From contig CM055101.1 of NCBI GenBank assembly GCA_029204225.1, forward strand, positions 41,442,927 to 41,506,926: DNA of 64,000 nt. Direction: 5' to 3'. The DNA comes from Diphasiastrum complanatum (taxonomy: Eukaryota; Streptophyta; Lycopodiopsida; Lycopodiales; Lycopodiaceae). This document shows positions 13,340 to 25,089 of the stretch, in pieces. The notes under the pieces were generated by a model that saw only the letters and a program-made list of their open reading frames with translations, was not told the DNA's origin and ran no database searches. Both the position numbers and the translations under genes were made by a program. The first letter of the stretch is position 1. Each line of letters starts with the position of its first letter.

Positions 13340-13985
13340 ATCTGTAGATAGGCTTTTGGGAGTGCTAGGCCACACCAACTTGTATTTGGCCAAATTATGG
13401 CTTAGATTAGCTCGAGTTAGTGTAGGTTGCTTACACTTGTCATGATGGTAGTGAGCAAGGACTAAGCACCTCATAATGTCATTTGACCATGTGGACCAAT
13501 CATAGCAAGAGGCACCAAAATGGTCCAATCAAAGTTAGAGGTGGTTTGAATGTGGTCCAATCATTGTAAGAGGTGGTATGAGAGTGGTCCAATAATTGAT
13601 CTTTGTATCCACCTCTCTTGGATCTCGAGCCACTCTATGAGAAAGTTTGGGCTTGAGTTGACACTTAGTTTTTTGGCTTGATGAGAGTGAGAGTAGCTCA
13701 AACACTTAGAATTATTTCTACATTCTCTCTCTATTCAAGAGCTCCACTATGTATTCTCTCTCTAGCCGAGAGCAAGATGATTTTATACTTAGTTTTTTTT
13801 CATCAAGAGTTGCCATACTATGTGAATGATGGTTGGTGAATGATAGATTCATGTTTGTGTGCTCTTGCCTTAAGATTGTCAAGCTATATTGTTTGCATCA
13901 TTCAAGAGATAGATCTATGTGCAATCACACACACCTTAGAAGATCAATCACATTGATTTGTGAGTCTCCACACGTGGAAAAGTTG
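13340..13985 (+). repeat. Degenerate Copia-type LTR, probably solo
   Basis: It shares 'ggtccaatca', 'ttagaggtgg' and 'tcattcaagagatag' style blocks, and the end 'gagtctccacacgtgg', with the middle and end of the LTRs at 29264 and 34394. No primer-binding site or gag follows. Boundaries are approximate. Confidence 0.45.
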
Positions 13986-14980
13986 ACATGAACTATTTGG
14001 TTTCAAACAAATTGTGAAATAATTGTAGAATCATATTCCTCTTTGAGTTTGTAAACCCACCCTGTTTTCAAATTTATGACCATTATCAACTGCCATCTTC
14101 ATAAAAGAGAACATTACAAATTTGAGAAGTTTGGAATGTGTTTTCAAGTCCTTTTGCAAGTACCAATGTATACTTTCATGCTTTTAATTCTCGTGAATCA
14201 TAGTTTTCAAAAGATTTAATAAAGAGCAAATAGAAACAAGGTGATTGATATGCCACGAGAAGAGAATTATCCACATGTGGGTAGAACAACCACGAATAAT
14301 CCATGGGCCGAAAAACTGCCGTAGTTCGATGACACCCTTGGCATAATTGAATTGCATGGAAAATCCATGTGACTAATCGCCACTTCGCTTTCAAATGGTT
14401 GCCAAAAATTTCGAATTTTATGTCTTGTGGATTATCCATGCGGAAATTTCAACGTCGTGGACCAAATTCCCCAACAAAAATGCCAAAGTTCCCGAGAAGT
14501 GGAATTTTTGCATGGATAACCCACTCGTGGATGTTTTGCGCATGAAAATTTTCCAAAATTGACATATAATCTCCAAGAGAAAATACATTACAACCCCCTT
14601 GTTCTTCCAATTCAGGGGTAATGGAACATGCAAGTGGTATGTGGAAAACACAATCAAATGGTCGAAAATGGTCTTTGACGTATTGTGTTCTAAGTGGTAA
14701 CTTAGAAGTGGTTGATTGTCCTAATGTTTTACCTTGGAAGTGTCCCCCTCTCGTTTGGCTTGCTGCCAAGTATGCAATTAGGTTTGACAACTCGTGTGCA
14801 TGCATGTATGTATGTATCATCACACATACATCAGCTCCCTTTGAGAAGAACGGGTTCAAACCGCGCTTTTCCTCTAAACTTTCTATTTTCTTCTCTGTGC
14901 TACTACACCACGCCGCAATCATCATCACCAGCTTTTTGCATTCCAATCTTACAATTCTATCTTGTACGAGTGCTCTCGAT
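13986..14980. other. No gene recognised; upstream region of the MADS gene
   Basis: Several overlapping frames on both strands (14176-15102) show no domain and mutually shadow one another. Nothing supports a coding gene here. Confidence 0.4.
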
Positions 14981-14984
14981 GCAA

Positions 14985-15135
14985 GGTTTTTGGCAGGTTG
15001 TTTGTTTTGAAGATGGAAATCTTGATGATGCATTTGTTTTTGGCAGGTTTGACGATGGAAAGCTTGATGATGCATTTTTTTTGCAATTGTTTTGAATCTC
15101 AATGATTTATTGTTTTTTGCAGGTCTTTTGGATAT
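14985..15135 (+). repeat. Imperfect tandem repeats upstream of the MADS gene
   Basis: Three imperfect units each begin with a T-rich run followed by 'gcaggt', then 'gatggaaagcttgatgatgc' or a variant, at about 14987, 15037 and 15110. Each T-run plus GCAG resembles a splice acceptor. They may belong to a 5' non-coding exon region of the MADS gene, or be fortuitous. Confidence 0.5.
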
Positions 15136-15429
15136 GGAAAGCTTATCGTGTGTAGCCAGCCAGCATTTTCTTTCTGTACGTCTCTGTATCAGGTCGGTCT
15201 TGGATGTGTCTATAATTGTTTTGATTGTTCCTTATGGATGATGAAAATGGTGGATGGCTGATAAAATATGGATTTCTCACTGCACGCATGCATGTGAAGC
15301 AAAATACTCCTCATATGAAATATTGGTATTTGTTGTATTCCCGAGTGGGGTAATGAGTTCTATCGTTGATGTTTTGCAGTTTGTAGGCTAGTGTGTTATA
15401 TGTCCAGGGTTAGATAGCAAAACAATACT

Positions 15430-15522
15430 ATTGGTTGACGGCAAGGCAAGCACCTTGAGCGAGCTGGCGTCCAGAAGTGCTTACGATCCAGATGTGAGGT
15501 TTCAAAATAGACCGCAAAAGGT
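15430..15522 (+). other. Exon-like open stretch of unknown identity
   Basis: An open frame ending 'ccgcaaaag|gtacat' reads LLVDGKASTLSELASRSAYD and then PDVRFQNRPQK before a donor-like GT. It looks more protein-like than its surroundings. I recognise no family. It could be a relic exon or an upstream exon of the MADS transcript, but no joined frame to the MADS start is evident. Confidence 0.25.
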
Positions 15523-15881
15523 ACATAAGCAAAATAGATTGGAAGATATGTTTTTGCTCTTGCTTCTTAACCTTTTGCTGTTTTCATTGACCTGAATGAC
15601 TTAAATACGTAGCTGGCGCATTGATCTGATTTACTGGTAAATGGTAATGCAGCATTTCATCTACAAAAGTCTCGAAAGATTCGGTTTTGTTGAATTAAGG
15701 CATTATTTTTTTTTTCAGAAATAATAGATCCTTAATAATCAAATAATAGATCCTTAATAATTTTTGAGTAGTTAACTTCTTGTTTCGTTTTAATACGTGC
15801 GCATAGATAGACAATTCTTAAAAAATCAATTTATTGAGTAGTTTGGTTGAATGGTTTTGTTCATGATTTATGTGTGTACAG

Positions 15882-17102
15882 ATGGGGCGGGCTAGAATAC
15901 CCATAACCTGGATCAAGAGTGACGCATCAAGGCAAGTGACATACACCAAGCGTAGGAAGGGGCTGAAGAAGAAAATTGAGGAGCTTGCCATCCTATGTGG
16001 AGTCGAAGCTTGCATGATCTGCTATGGCCCTCAGTTAGGCAAGCCAAGCAGCGTGCCATTTAGTTGGGGGCTGCCCGGAGTTTCTCAAGTCATAAGCAAG
16101 TATCAAAGCCTCTCTAAAGAGGAGCAAGACAAGAAGAAGCTAGACAACAAGAGTTTGCTAGAGCAACAAATCAAAAAGCTGAAGTTGGAATTGAGATTGA
16201 GAGTTGAGCAGAATCAGAAGCTGGAGAGGGAACAAGCCTACCCATTGTGGGATGATCGCCTTAACTGCTATGGCATAGAGGATTTTAAGTGCTTGGCTGA
16301 TTATCTTGCTGGAAAGATAAGAGAGACGTATGATAGAATGACCCATCTTACGACATATCACCTGCAAGCTGCTGATCAAGATATACTAGGCCTTACCGGT
16401 TCTTCTACTTTCAATTCTAAGAATAATATGTTTGCAGCGGAAGGTCAATCAGGAGGAGAGTACGACTTCATGAGTCAGACATCATCAGGTTTTCCCAGAG
16501 AGAATGTGCCAAGGAATTTATTCAGACAGGTTGTTTCTAGCTTGCCATCTGGACATAACCAATATTCCTCGCCTGCTTTTCCTGGCCCACAACAAGCTTA
16601 TGACTTCCCAGTGCAATCTTCCCAGGAAGTTTATGCTATAGTTACCATGCCTGACATGATGAGCACCGAGATAACAAATCTCAACGCAAGATCATCCCAT
16701 GGAGAAATTCCATCAGACATGCATGATCAGACGATTACGATATCCACAGATCACGCGGCTCAAATGCAGCAACTTCGACTACAATCCACTAGAAAGCCAT
16801 TGCAGCTACAAAACATGCAATATGGGTATGTGGGCAGTCGGAGCATTGCCTTTTTTTCCCCAACAGTATCAGCTTCAGACATTTCAAGTCCTTCCACCTC
16901 TCAGAAGGAGCTGAATCTCTCGACAGTGCTCAGTGAATGGCCACCAGATCCCACCATTGTTTCTCAGTCTTCAGTGATGCAGATAGAGGATGAGTCTACT
17001 CATAGAAGTAGCGAGCCATTGCATCTGGACATGCACGCCAGTTTGAATGAAGAAGGCAGTCTCCTCAATCAGCAAGAACAACCAGCAGAAACCCAAATGT
17101 AG
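15882..17102 (+). CDS. Type I (M-gamma-like) MADS-box transcription factor
   Basis: A single 406-codon exon. Residues 1-60 form the MADS DNA-binding and dimerisation domain: MGRARIPITWI, TYTKRRKGLKKKIEELAILC, then GVEACMICYGP. It is followed by GLPGVSQVISKYQSLS, the segment after the MADS box that typifies the M-gamma (AGL80/PHERES) group, and a charged coiled coil at about residues 80-120 (LEQQIKKLKLELRLRVEQNQ). A weak family match continues to about residue 155. There is no MIKC keratin-like K domain. The C-terminal 250 residues are Ser/Gln-rich and unassigned, making the protein longer than most type I members. I chose ATG 15882, the canonical MGR start; an in-frame ATG at 15870 would add four residues. 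The 'tgtgtacag' just before the ATG resembles a splice acceptor, so a 5' UTR intron is possible. In seed plants this group acts in the female gametophyte and endosperm; its role here is unknown. Confidence 0.9.
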   Translation: MGRARIPITWIKSDASRQVTYTKRRKGLKKKIEELAILCGVEACMICYGPQLGKPSSVPFSWGLPGVSQVISKYQSLSKEEQDKKKLDNKSLLEQQIKKLKLELRLRVEQNQKLEREQAYPLWDDRLNCYGIEDFKCLADYLAGKIRETYDRMTHLTTYHLQAADQDILGLTGSSTFNSKNNMFAAEGQSGGEYDFMSQTSSGFPRENVPRNLFRQVVSSLPSGHNQYSSPAFPGPQQAYDFPVQSSQEVYAIVTMPDMMSTEITNLNARSSHGEIPSDMHDQTITISTDHAAQMQQLRLQSTRKPLQLQNMQYGYVGSRSIAFFSPTVSASDISSPSTSQKELNLSTVLSEWPPDPTIVSQSSVMQIEDESTHRSSEPLHLDMHASLNEEGSLLNQQEQPAETQM

Positions 17103-18755
17103 GAAAATTTTGCTTGACAAAGAAAGGATCATTTCAGTCTTGAAGGTGTGTTTCTAAACGCAACTAACATTCATTCTTATCTGCAAATTTGAGAACAGTA
17201 GTTTAAGTATATTTTGAATTTTTCAAGTCGTGGTCCCTTGGTCTCTATTATCAATGGCAAATTGTTTCATTTACAATTTGTCTGCCTTCACTTTCTTAAA
17301 TAAAAAACAATGAGACTCAAAATACTCTGTCTCCTTGCAGGCTGGTGTGATTTTGGGAGGCAAATTGAATTTACTTATACTTTTTCCTACCAGAAGGCCT
17401 TTTTGAATGCATTCAACTTGGACATTAGAAGCGAAAAAATGTGGCTTGTGTATAGGTTGACATCAACAGTCGGTGTACATAAGGTTTTAATATATATAGT
17501 CTCTCTAGTCAATCATAAGGTAAAATCATGTCATATAGTTTTATTATTGATGTTTTTTTTCAATAAATAACTAGATGTCGACAAATTAAGTTATTAGACA
17601 TCCATTCTGCTGGTTTGGCACTTTGAGATGGACTCTAGATCAGAAGGAAATATATAGGTTGTGGCAATCCTATGATGTTTGCTCATAATTCAATAAAAGT
17701 AGTTCAAAGCTGGAAATATATTATTGTTTAAATACTAAAAAGAAAATTAAAACTTTATTATTTCCTTTTTTCAGTAGCAATCTACGACGACATTCTTTAT
17801 GAACTTCCCGAAAGAAAACACCTAACATTCACTCTAAAAAGTTTCACCTTAAAACTAATATAAAGTTGTTGCACCATCCTTGAATGACTTATAATTATAT
17901 CTTATATAGTTCATCTATCGATCAAAGACAATAGATAGATATTTTAAAATGTTTGATTCATAGCTATTTCATAGTTCATCATAGACTTGTTCATGATTAT
18001 TCGGAACATACTGAATTTAAAATGTAGGTGCTTGTCATAAACACTTATGCATCATGCATCTCCTTCCAACAATAATTTTTTGACAATTAAGCTTTATCTC
18101 TCCATTCAGTGGATTATCCTACAAATTAGAGTGTTGCTTCGTAATTTTCCGACCCTATTAGAGCCAGTAAACTAGCTCCATTATGCCCTAAAAATGGACT
18201 CCATCCAACCCCAGGAGTCTTTTGCACCACTTATGAAGTTGGTAAGCAAAATTATTTGTTCATAATTGAAGATTCATGTAGAGGACTTAAGTTAAACAAA
18301 TTATATATATTTATATATAAATGTTCCAATTACAAACACATATATAAGAATGAAACGCCTAATTATTGGATCCAGCTGAATCTTCTCCGTCTTGGCCATG
18401 GTCATCAAACTGATGTGATTGCAATGCATGGGACTAGGGCTGCGATATATGTGTGGAATAAAGATGTTTAAATTTTGTAAGTGATGTTGTTAGAGTGTCC
18501 GACCACATGAATGTAGTGAAGTTAAAATATATCTTGAAGCCATATATACCTCAGAATATCCATCCCAATCAATTCTCACTCCTCGTCTCTCCAATGATTG
18601 CATGTTGTTGGAATATGCATACTTATACTCCTCTTTTGTGGGAGACCACTTTACGACAGATTTATGCATGAACCGAAAAATTGGTGATTGTAATTTAATT
18701 AAAACAAATTCACAAATAAAATTTGAATTCCAACAATATCAAATTCAACATATGG
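17103..18755. other. 3' flank of the MADS gene; no gene recognised
   Basis: AT-rich DNA. The frames at 17310-17570 and 18256-18471 have no domain and are probably chance. The MADS 3' UTR probably lies in the first few hundred bases; 'aataaaa' at about 17299 is one possible polyadenylation signal. Confidence 0.4.
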
Positions 18756-18759
18756 GTAG

Positions 18760-19584
18760 GGAGACTTACAAAATGGGCATGAAAAGAACTTTGGCCCCCA
18801 CTACCAAGGTGAGAAGGCCCTGTAGTTTCTAGTCGCTTCTTAGTTGCCTCTCATCGTTGTTTGAAACGATCTAGATTTTCAAAATTCTTTCTTTGCAAAC
18901 TTCCAATTGTCCTTGTGCACATGGTATGGCCTAGATTTGTCAGCTCTCACCGCATCTCGGATCTCCGATTTGTGTGGCTCATCACGCTTCCCATGCGGCC
19001 CACCATCCATTTTTGAGCAAACTGCATATTGTGAGAGGGGGCTGGAAACTCTCTATACAACTGGTCAACGACATAATTCTTGTCGTCATCACTTTGTTTG
19101 CGCTAGTCCTTGAAAATGTCCTTGTTGAAGACGACATGTGTGAGTTGCTTCATGCGAGTGATCACACGATCAACGCGCTCATCCTGCAGTATGTGCTTCA
19201 CATGACCACAACACTCATCCTCCACTATGTGTGGAGAATAGTGGAGGATGAGCGTGGTGGTCGTATGATCACTCGTATGAGGCAACTTACTGAACCAGAG
19301 GATGTGGACAGCCAACCTACTGGAACTCCGTGCCTCCAACGAGCCTATAGTCTCTCCATAATCCTACCTGCACGCGAGGGAGACATCCCATCCATATAAC
19401 TGAGGACCTCATGGATGAAAAACGGGATGACCCGCGACTGCGGCCATGTAGTGGGGCTATTTCCTATCAATCCTAGATCCAAGCTCACAAGCATCAAGGA
19501 GATGAAGTTAGTCATTATGCGGAGGTTCAATCCCGTGAGAGCGATAGCATATCTCATATTACAGCATGAATGTAATATCCACAT
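18760..19584 (-). pseudogene. Transposon-type ORF, copy 1 (internally deleted)
   Basis: On the minus strand the N-terminal part reads HEVLSYMDGMSPSRAGRIMERL. The sequence then jumps to DERVDRVITRMKQLTHVVF, followed by a decayed AQKWMVGRMGSVMSH and ending near RLETTGPSHLGSG. These blocks match copy 2 (22060-23256) in the same order, but the central Pro-rich part is missing and frames are broken. The arrangement (acidic N-terminus, charged C-terminal domain, 'SHLG' tail) is reminiscent of plant transposase-like proteins of CACTA elements. That is a guess from composition and layout, not a domain hit. Confidence 0.5.
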
Positions 19585-19914
19585 CTAACTCTATCATCCA
19601 TTAACCCTAAGCATTAACACTACACCATTAACCCTACGATCCACAATGAAGATAGCGTACTCCTTCTCTCTCTCCCTTTCTCTCTCACAAAAAGTTTAAG
19701 AAATAGCAATTCCCATAACATTCAAATCCAACAATTAGAAAATATAACAAAAGCATGAGAGATGGAGGAAAAGAGATAGAGAGCAAGGACATTCACAAAT
19801 CCATTCCATAAGAGAACCAATCTGCTTGTATTGAAATGATGATATAAACATGATTTCCAAACTCGAGTTTGGCACTATTTATAGGAGAGAGGAGGACCCT
19901 GGCCTCAAAATCCT

Positions 19915-20290
19915 ATACGTAGAGATGGTACTAAAAATTCAATCAGCATGACATCATCTTGACCATAAACCAGTTGAAAAGTTGTTTGATTTGTGCTATT
20001 CTTGTAAGCAGTTCTGAATGCCCATAATGCTGCATGTAACTTATGTTTTTAGTCAGAATGACTTGCTTCTACCGTTTTTGTCATAATAATGCAGAGAATC
20101 TTATTGGAAGATTCAGCATGGCCATTACCCCTGGGATAATACAGAGAGTACTAAACCAGTGTATAACGAAAAAGTCTTCCAGCAAACACTATATCGTTTG
20201 ATTAACAAAGTGTGTACCACGATCACAGACGATCTCTATAAGACATCTGAATCTAATAATGATGTGTTCATAGAGGAATTTAGCCATTGG
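19915..20290 (-). pseudogene. Ty3/gypsy integrase fragment
   Basis: Reading on the minus strand gives FLYEHIIIRFRCLIEIVCDRGTHFVNQT, with the conserved D-R-G-T-H-F core Asp, then a decayed NGQ/E region. It ends in blocks matching the usual ALWAYRTAYK..TPFQLVYG..LPIEF segment (here HYGHSELLTRIAQIKQ, then FMVKM). Frame breaks and stops are present. It directly adjoins the protease at 20292, so the reverse transcriptase and RNase H that normally lie between them are deleted. Confidence 0.75.
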
Positions 20291-20291
20291 A

Positions 20292-20783
20292 CTACTGGTT
20301 TGATAGTCCCAGTGATTGGTTGACTGCACGTTCACGATTTTCAAAAGTGACTTTTCCGGTACCCCAATTATGAATTACTTGTGCAACTCGTAACCATGGA
20401 CGTCCTAATAGGACACGATAGATATTTGGAGCGTCAGACAAGTCCATTACTACAAAAGTAATGACAAACTGAACTCCAGCAATTTTGACTTGTATGTCTT
20501 CAACCATTCCTCGTGGACGTTGATCAGCTAGCTTAATGGCAAAAGTCACAGGCTTAATCTTTGTAAGGCCCCACTTTGCACATAGATTTGTTGAAATCAG
20601 GTTAACTCCTGAATCTCCATCTATCACGATTGCTTCTTTAGGAAATTGTCTATGTTGTATCGGCAGAGTGATGTTTTTTGGCTCATTTTCCCAGGCTGCT
20701 CTGACATGGAGTACTTCGTTTGATTCTTCAAATCCAGCACAAAAATGTTCTTCGTCCTCCTCTCGTATCCTCTCATCATCCAT
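20292..20783 (-). pseudogene. Ty3/gypsy aspartic protease
   Basis: A 163-codon frame with the retropepsin active site in VIDGDSGVNLISTNLCAKWG (D-S-G). It also has a hydrophobic strand pair (VQFVITFVVMDL) and the C-terminal VLLGRPWL motif typical of plant gypsy proteases. It cleaves the element polyprotein. The N-terminal WENEPKNITLPIQHRQF block recurs in the plus-strand fragment at 24900-25030, linking the two elements. Confidence 0.85.
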
Positions 20784-21034
20784 AGCAAAGTTTCGTACTC
20801 ATTATGGCATTTCAGCTTGTGTCTGATCCTTTTAGATAGACTTGCCAAAAATCACATAATCATGGCATCTTCGTTAATCAGCTCAGATACGCACTCCAAT
20901 ATGAGGTGTTTAACCCGTTCAATATAATCTCGTATCTTTTCTCGCTTTCCCATTTTAATTTTACTTAGTAGGAAAGGGTCTTCCATGAACTTCCGAGGTT
21001 TCGACCGTGTGATAAGGGCTCGTTTGACAGTTTA

Positions 21035-21280
21035 TTAATCTATACGTTCAATTTCATCTTGATTATAATACCAATCTTGTGCTGCACCCGTTAAGGCCAT
21101 TAAAAATACCTTAAGTTTATCTTGAGAAAAAACTTCGCCATAAACTTCATAAGATTTTGCATAGATTTGGAGAACTCTAACTAAATCAGATAATCCATTG
21201 TACTTGGGTAGATCCAATCGAGGTGATCTTCTAACAATGATTGGATTGACTTTCTGGGGAGCAGCTCCAGGAGCAGCCAT
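21035..21280 (-). pseudogene. Ty3/gypsy gag N-terminal fragment
   Basis: An 81-codon frame from ATG 21280. SPRLDLPKYNGLSDLVRVLQ is followed by KVFLMALTGAAQDWYYNQ, matching the start of the retrotransposon gag domain (D-x-W...F...L.G.A..W). It lies upstream of the protease on the same strand. 20784-21034 between them is frameshifted gag. Confidence 0.8.
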
Positions 21281-22055
21281 TTTTGCAAATTAAATCAATC
21301 AAACAATGAGATTGGATCTAGATTTTCAATCAAAATCTATCTCAGTTCAGATCTTGCAAATTTTCTTTCACTTGACAATAATCAGATTTCTGATTCTATA
21401 AAAAAGATCTATGTTCAAGCGATCCACACTTCTAAGAATAATGAATTCTCAAAATCAGAATAAAGTTGTAACAAAATTTTTCAAAAATTTGACAGAGGCT
21501 TGATTTGGAAAATAAGAACGTAAAAATAGTACTGGCGAATGTTTCTTGGGTGAAGGTTGACTCGGCGAATGTTCTTCAGTACTAATTTGGGTAAAAAAAA
21601 AATTTGATCAGATTTTTCTGACAAATTTGGTAAAACTAACCTTCGCCGGACTCTCAAATAGTGAATCTGACTCAGATAAGGCTAGGGTAGAACTGGCGAA
21701 GATTCTTCATGCACAAAAATATGGTTTTTGTAGTTTGGCGAGGGTAAAAATAGAGATTTTTCTATATTTTGAGAAAATTAATGTTTGTCGAACTCAAAAA
21801 CAGTAACCTATTGTAAATAGAATTTTCGGAAGCTTCAATGAAGATTTTGGCAAAAGTTACAAATGTAGTATTGCTATTTTTGCAAAAAAGAGACTTTTTT
21901 GACAAAAATTGAACAATATGACATGTGGCCTCTGCTTATTGTTCACCGAACTCACTTATGAATCTTAATAGTAAGTCAGACTGACACAGACTTTGGAAAA
22001 GGTTTCTGGCAAAGGTTCTTTCTAGAAATTAGGTTCCGAAGGATTTAGGGTAGAC
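21281..22055. other. Probable leader or LTR of the gypsy remnant; no gene
   Basis: AT-rich DNA upstream (minus sense) of the gag start. Words such as 'ctggcgaa' and 'tcttc' recur irregularly. I could not define an LTR end or a primer-binding site. Confidence 0.3.
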
Positions 22056-22059
22056 TTAC

Positions 22060-23256
22060 AAAGTGGCTCAAAAATATATCTCACCATCATTGCCCAAGTG
22101 AGAGGCCCCCATGGTCTCTAGTCGAACTCTGGTTGTCTCTCGTTGTTGCTTGAAATGATCTGGATTATTTTTATATTCTTTCTTCACATACTTCCAATCG
22201 ACTTTCTCCACGTACGAAGGCCTAACTCTGCCAGCTCTCACTGCATTTCAGATCTCCGATTTGCGGTGGCTCATTACGGATCCCATGCGGCTCCTTATCC
22301 ATTTTTGTGCAAACTCCATTTCCTCGGCTGGGACTGGGAACTCACTACATAGCTGGTCATTGGCACGATTCTTGTGGTCATCGCTGACATCATGCCAGTC
22401 ATAAAATATGTCTCGAGAAAAGTATATATACATGAGCTCCCTCATGCGCGTGATGACCCTCTTGCCACGGGCATTCTCAATGATGTGAACATTCATGTCT
22501 ATGTCATACGACGACGGGATGATAGCTGGTGGAGATGTGGCCTTGGCCCGTTCTATGGGGGTGGCCTCAGGTATGGGAGATGCCCCGCCGACGAGAGAAT
22601 ATTGAGGATGTGGAGTGTACGTAGTATATTGGGGGAAAGAATAGCCAGGGGCGGGGTTGGGAAGGGAGAATAGCAGGGGGGGCTGGAGGGGAGTGGCCTG
22701 ACCCCATGGTGAAGCAAGACCCCATGGAGTATAGTCGAAAAGATAGGTGTTGTACTCAGGGGTAGTGGGTCGAGAGGTAGGGAAAATGCGAGGGGTGAAA
22801 GAGGGCATGTCGGGAATCTCAGGTGGGAGAGATGCAGGAGTCACAATATTGTGTTTCCTACGTGTTGCCTTTTGGGTCAGTGTCTCTTGAAGTAGGGATT
22901 CCCCACAACAAGATGTGCTACGCGAATGTGTAGGACTCATGACCACATCAGGCGGATCATCATCATAGCCACATCCTCCACAACATGGGACACAGAGGCA
23001 GCTCCTCACGGGAGCAAGCATTGGCAATAGCGCCTTGGGTGAGAGAAGGACCCTCGTCGGAGTGACTCTCACGGGAAGGGGAAGAATGTGTGCGGTCTAC
23101 ACGAGGAGTCGACTGAATCTCCTCAGAGGATGATGTGTACCCAACTAGTCTGCTGGAGCTATGAGTCGTTCATTGATCCCTCAGTCGCTCTAACAACCTA
23201 TTTTGCTGCGAGGAAGGCAATTGATCAAGGTAGTTGAGGACCTCATTCTCACTCAT
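22060..23256 (-). pseudogene. Transposon-type ORF, copy 2 (near full length)
   Basis: An ATG at 23256 starts MSENEVLNYLDQLPSSQQNR. After one stop and a frame change near 23050-23170 comes a Pro/Thr/Tyr-rich middle (274-codon frame 22248-23072). Then a conserved C-terminal block follows: RVITRMRELMYIYFSRDIFY, DWHDVSDDHK, CSEFPVPAEEMEFAQKWIRS, RMGSVMSHRKSEI. Past a stop the frame continues to an SHLGNDGEI end near 22068. The W-x-x-V...K...L...F...MG layout recalls plant transposase-like domains of CACTA-type elements, but I could not confirm it. 23257-23310 is also shared with copy 1. Confidence 0.5.
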
Positions 23257-23397
23257 AGAGGAAAAAGGGATGACCCACGATTGTGGCCTGATCTCTGGCT
23301 AGGGAATGCATCGTCTGACATAATGGGCAGGGGAATAAGAGAGAAAAATACTGCAAACAACCAATGAGAGTCAGGAAATTAGTCAAAAAAAACCACC

Positions 23398-23528
<131 letters not shown>

Positions 23529-23709
23529 GGTATTACCCCCGTAGCTTTGACTCAGTACCTATAAAAGCTCGGACCATGAAGATACTCAAACCCTGATTAG
23601 AATCAAATGTGATAATTATAATGTCCGAACCTTGTAGTTATGTCCTATTTCAGAATGTCACCTCATATTCCCTCCCTGCGGCATGTAGGTTTTTCCGTTC
23701 AAGGAAAGA

Positions 23710-24420
<711 letters not shown>

Positions 24421-24495
24421 GTTCCATAAAGGACACCACAAGAAAAGCAAAATCCCCATGTTCAAGTGCTAGAAGTTACGCGAGCATAGAAACGA

Positions 24496-25037
24496 ATGGG
24501 AGTGGCCCCATCACCACCTCCATCAGTATCAATGGCCGACGACCAACCCTCAGCTATAGAACCATATCCGAATGTGAGGGAAGGAGGAAGGATATACCAT
24601 AAGGTCTGTCATTGGGTACAAAAAGCACAAGAAGAGAAAGCTCCACAAGCACGAGAAGCTACTGCGGAACCTCAACCTACGGAAGAACCAGCACCACCCG
24701 TGGCCTCCCCAGTGAGATGAATCAAAATGATTGCTTGCATCATCATGAACCACCGTTCCATATGGAAGTGCCAGAGGTCCCACAGATAGGTGTGCTCACC
24801 AGTTTACTGTCCAACTGCGTGGACTTATCTCTCGGGGAGTTAATGCAGATTGCACCTCAAGCCAAGAGCATCCTAGCTGAATGGGCCAAAGTGAAACTAG
24901 AAATAACAGTGAAAGAGCCCTTATCCTGTGCAGGCTACAAAGGAATGAGCAACATCCTCCATTTTGGGGCAGCGTGGAAAAGTGAAGAACACAACATCAC
25001 CCTGCCAATCCACCACAAGAGGTTCGATTACTCCTAG
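24496..25037 (+). pseudogene. Gypsy-type gag/protease fragment
   Basis: Two overlapping frames. 24496-24720 is Pro/Ala/Glu-rich from MGVAPSPPPSVSMADD. 24717-25037 contains LSLGELMQIAPQAKSILAEW and then ILHFGAAWKSEEHNITLPIH. The last block is shared with the protease start at 20700 on the other strand (NITLPIQH), placing this just before a protease that is missing here. The frame ends at 25037, where a Copia RNase H on the other strand begins. Confidence 0.6.
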
Positions 25038-25089
25038 AATGAAATCTAGGGTTGGCTGACAAGGCAATGGCACTTTGATTATCACAAAA

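Noticed and set aside
14449-15102. 217-codon minus-strand frame and overlapping plus-strand frames
   Set aside because: Mutually overlapping, no domain, and composed in part of the tandem units upstream of the MADS gene.
17310-17570. 86-codon frame after the MADS gene as an extra MADS exon
   Set aside because: The MADS frame ends with a normal stop at 17102 and the later frame has no domain; type I MADS genes are usually single-exon.
22374-22673. 99-codon plus-strand frame
   Set aside because: Shadow of the minus-strand transposon-type ORF copy 2.
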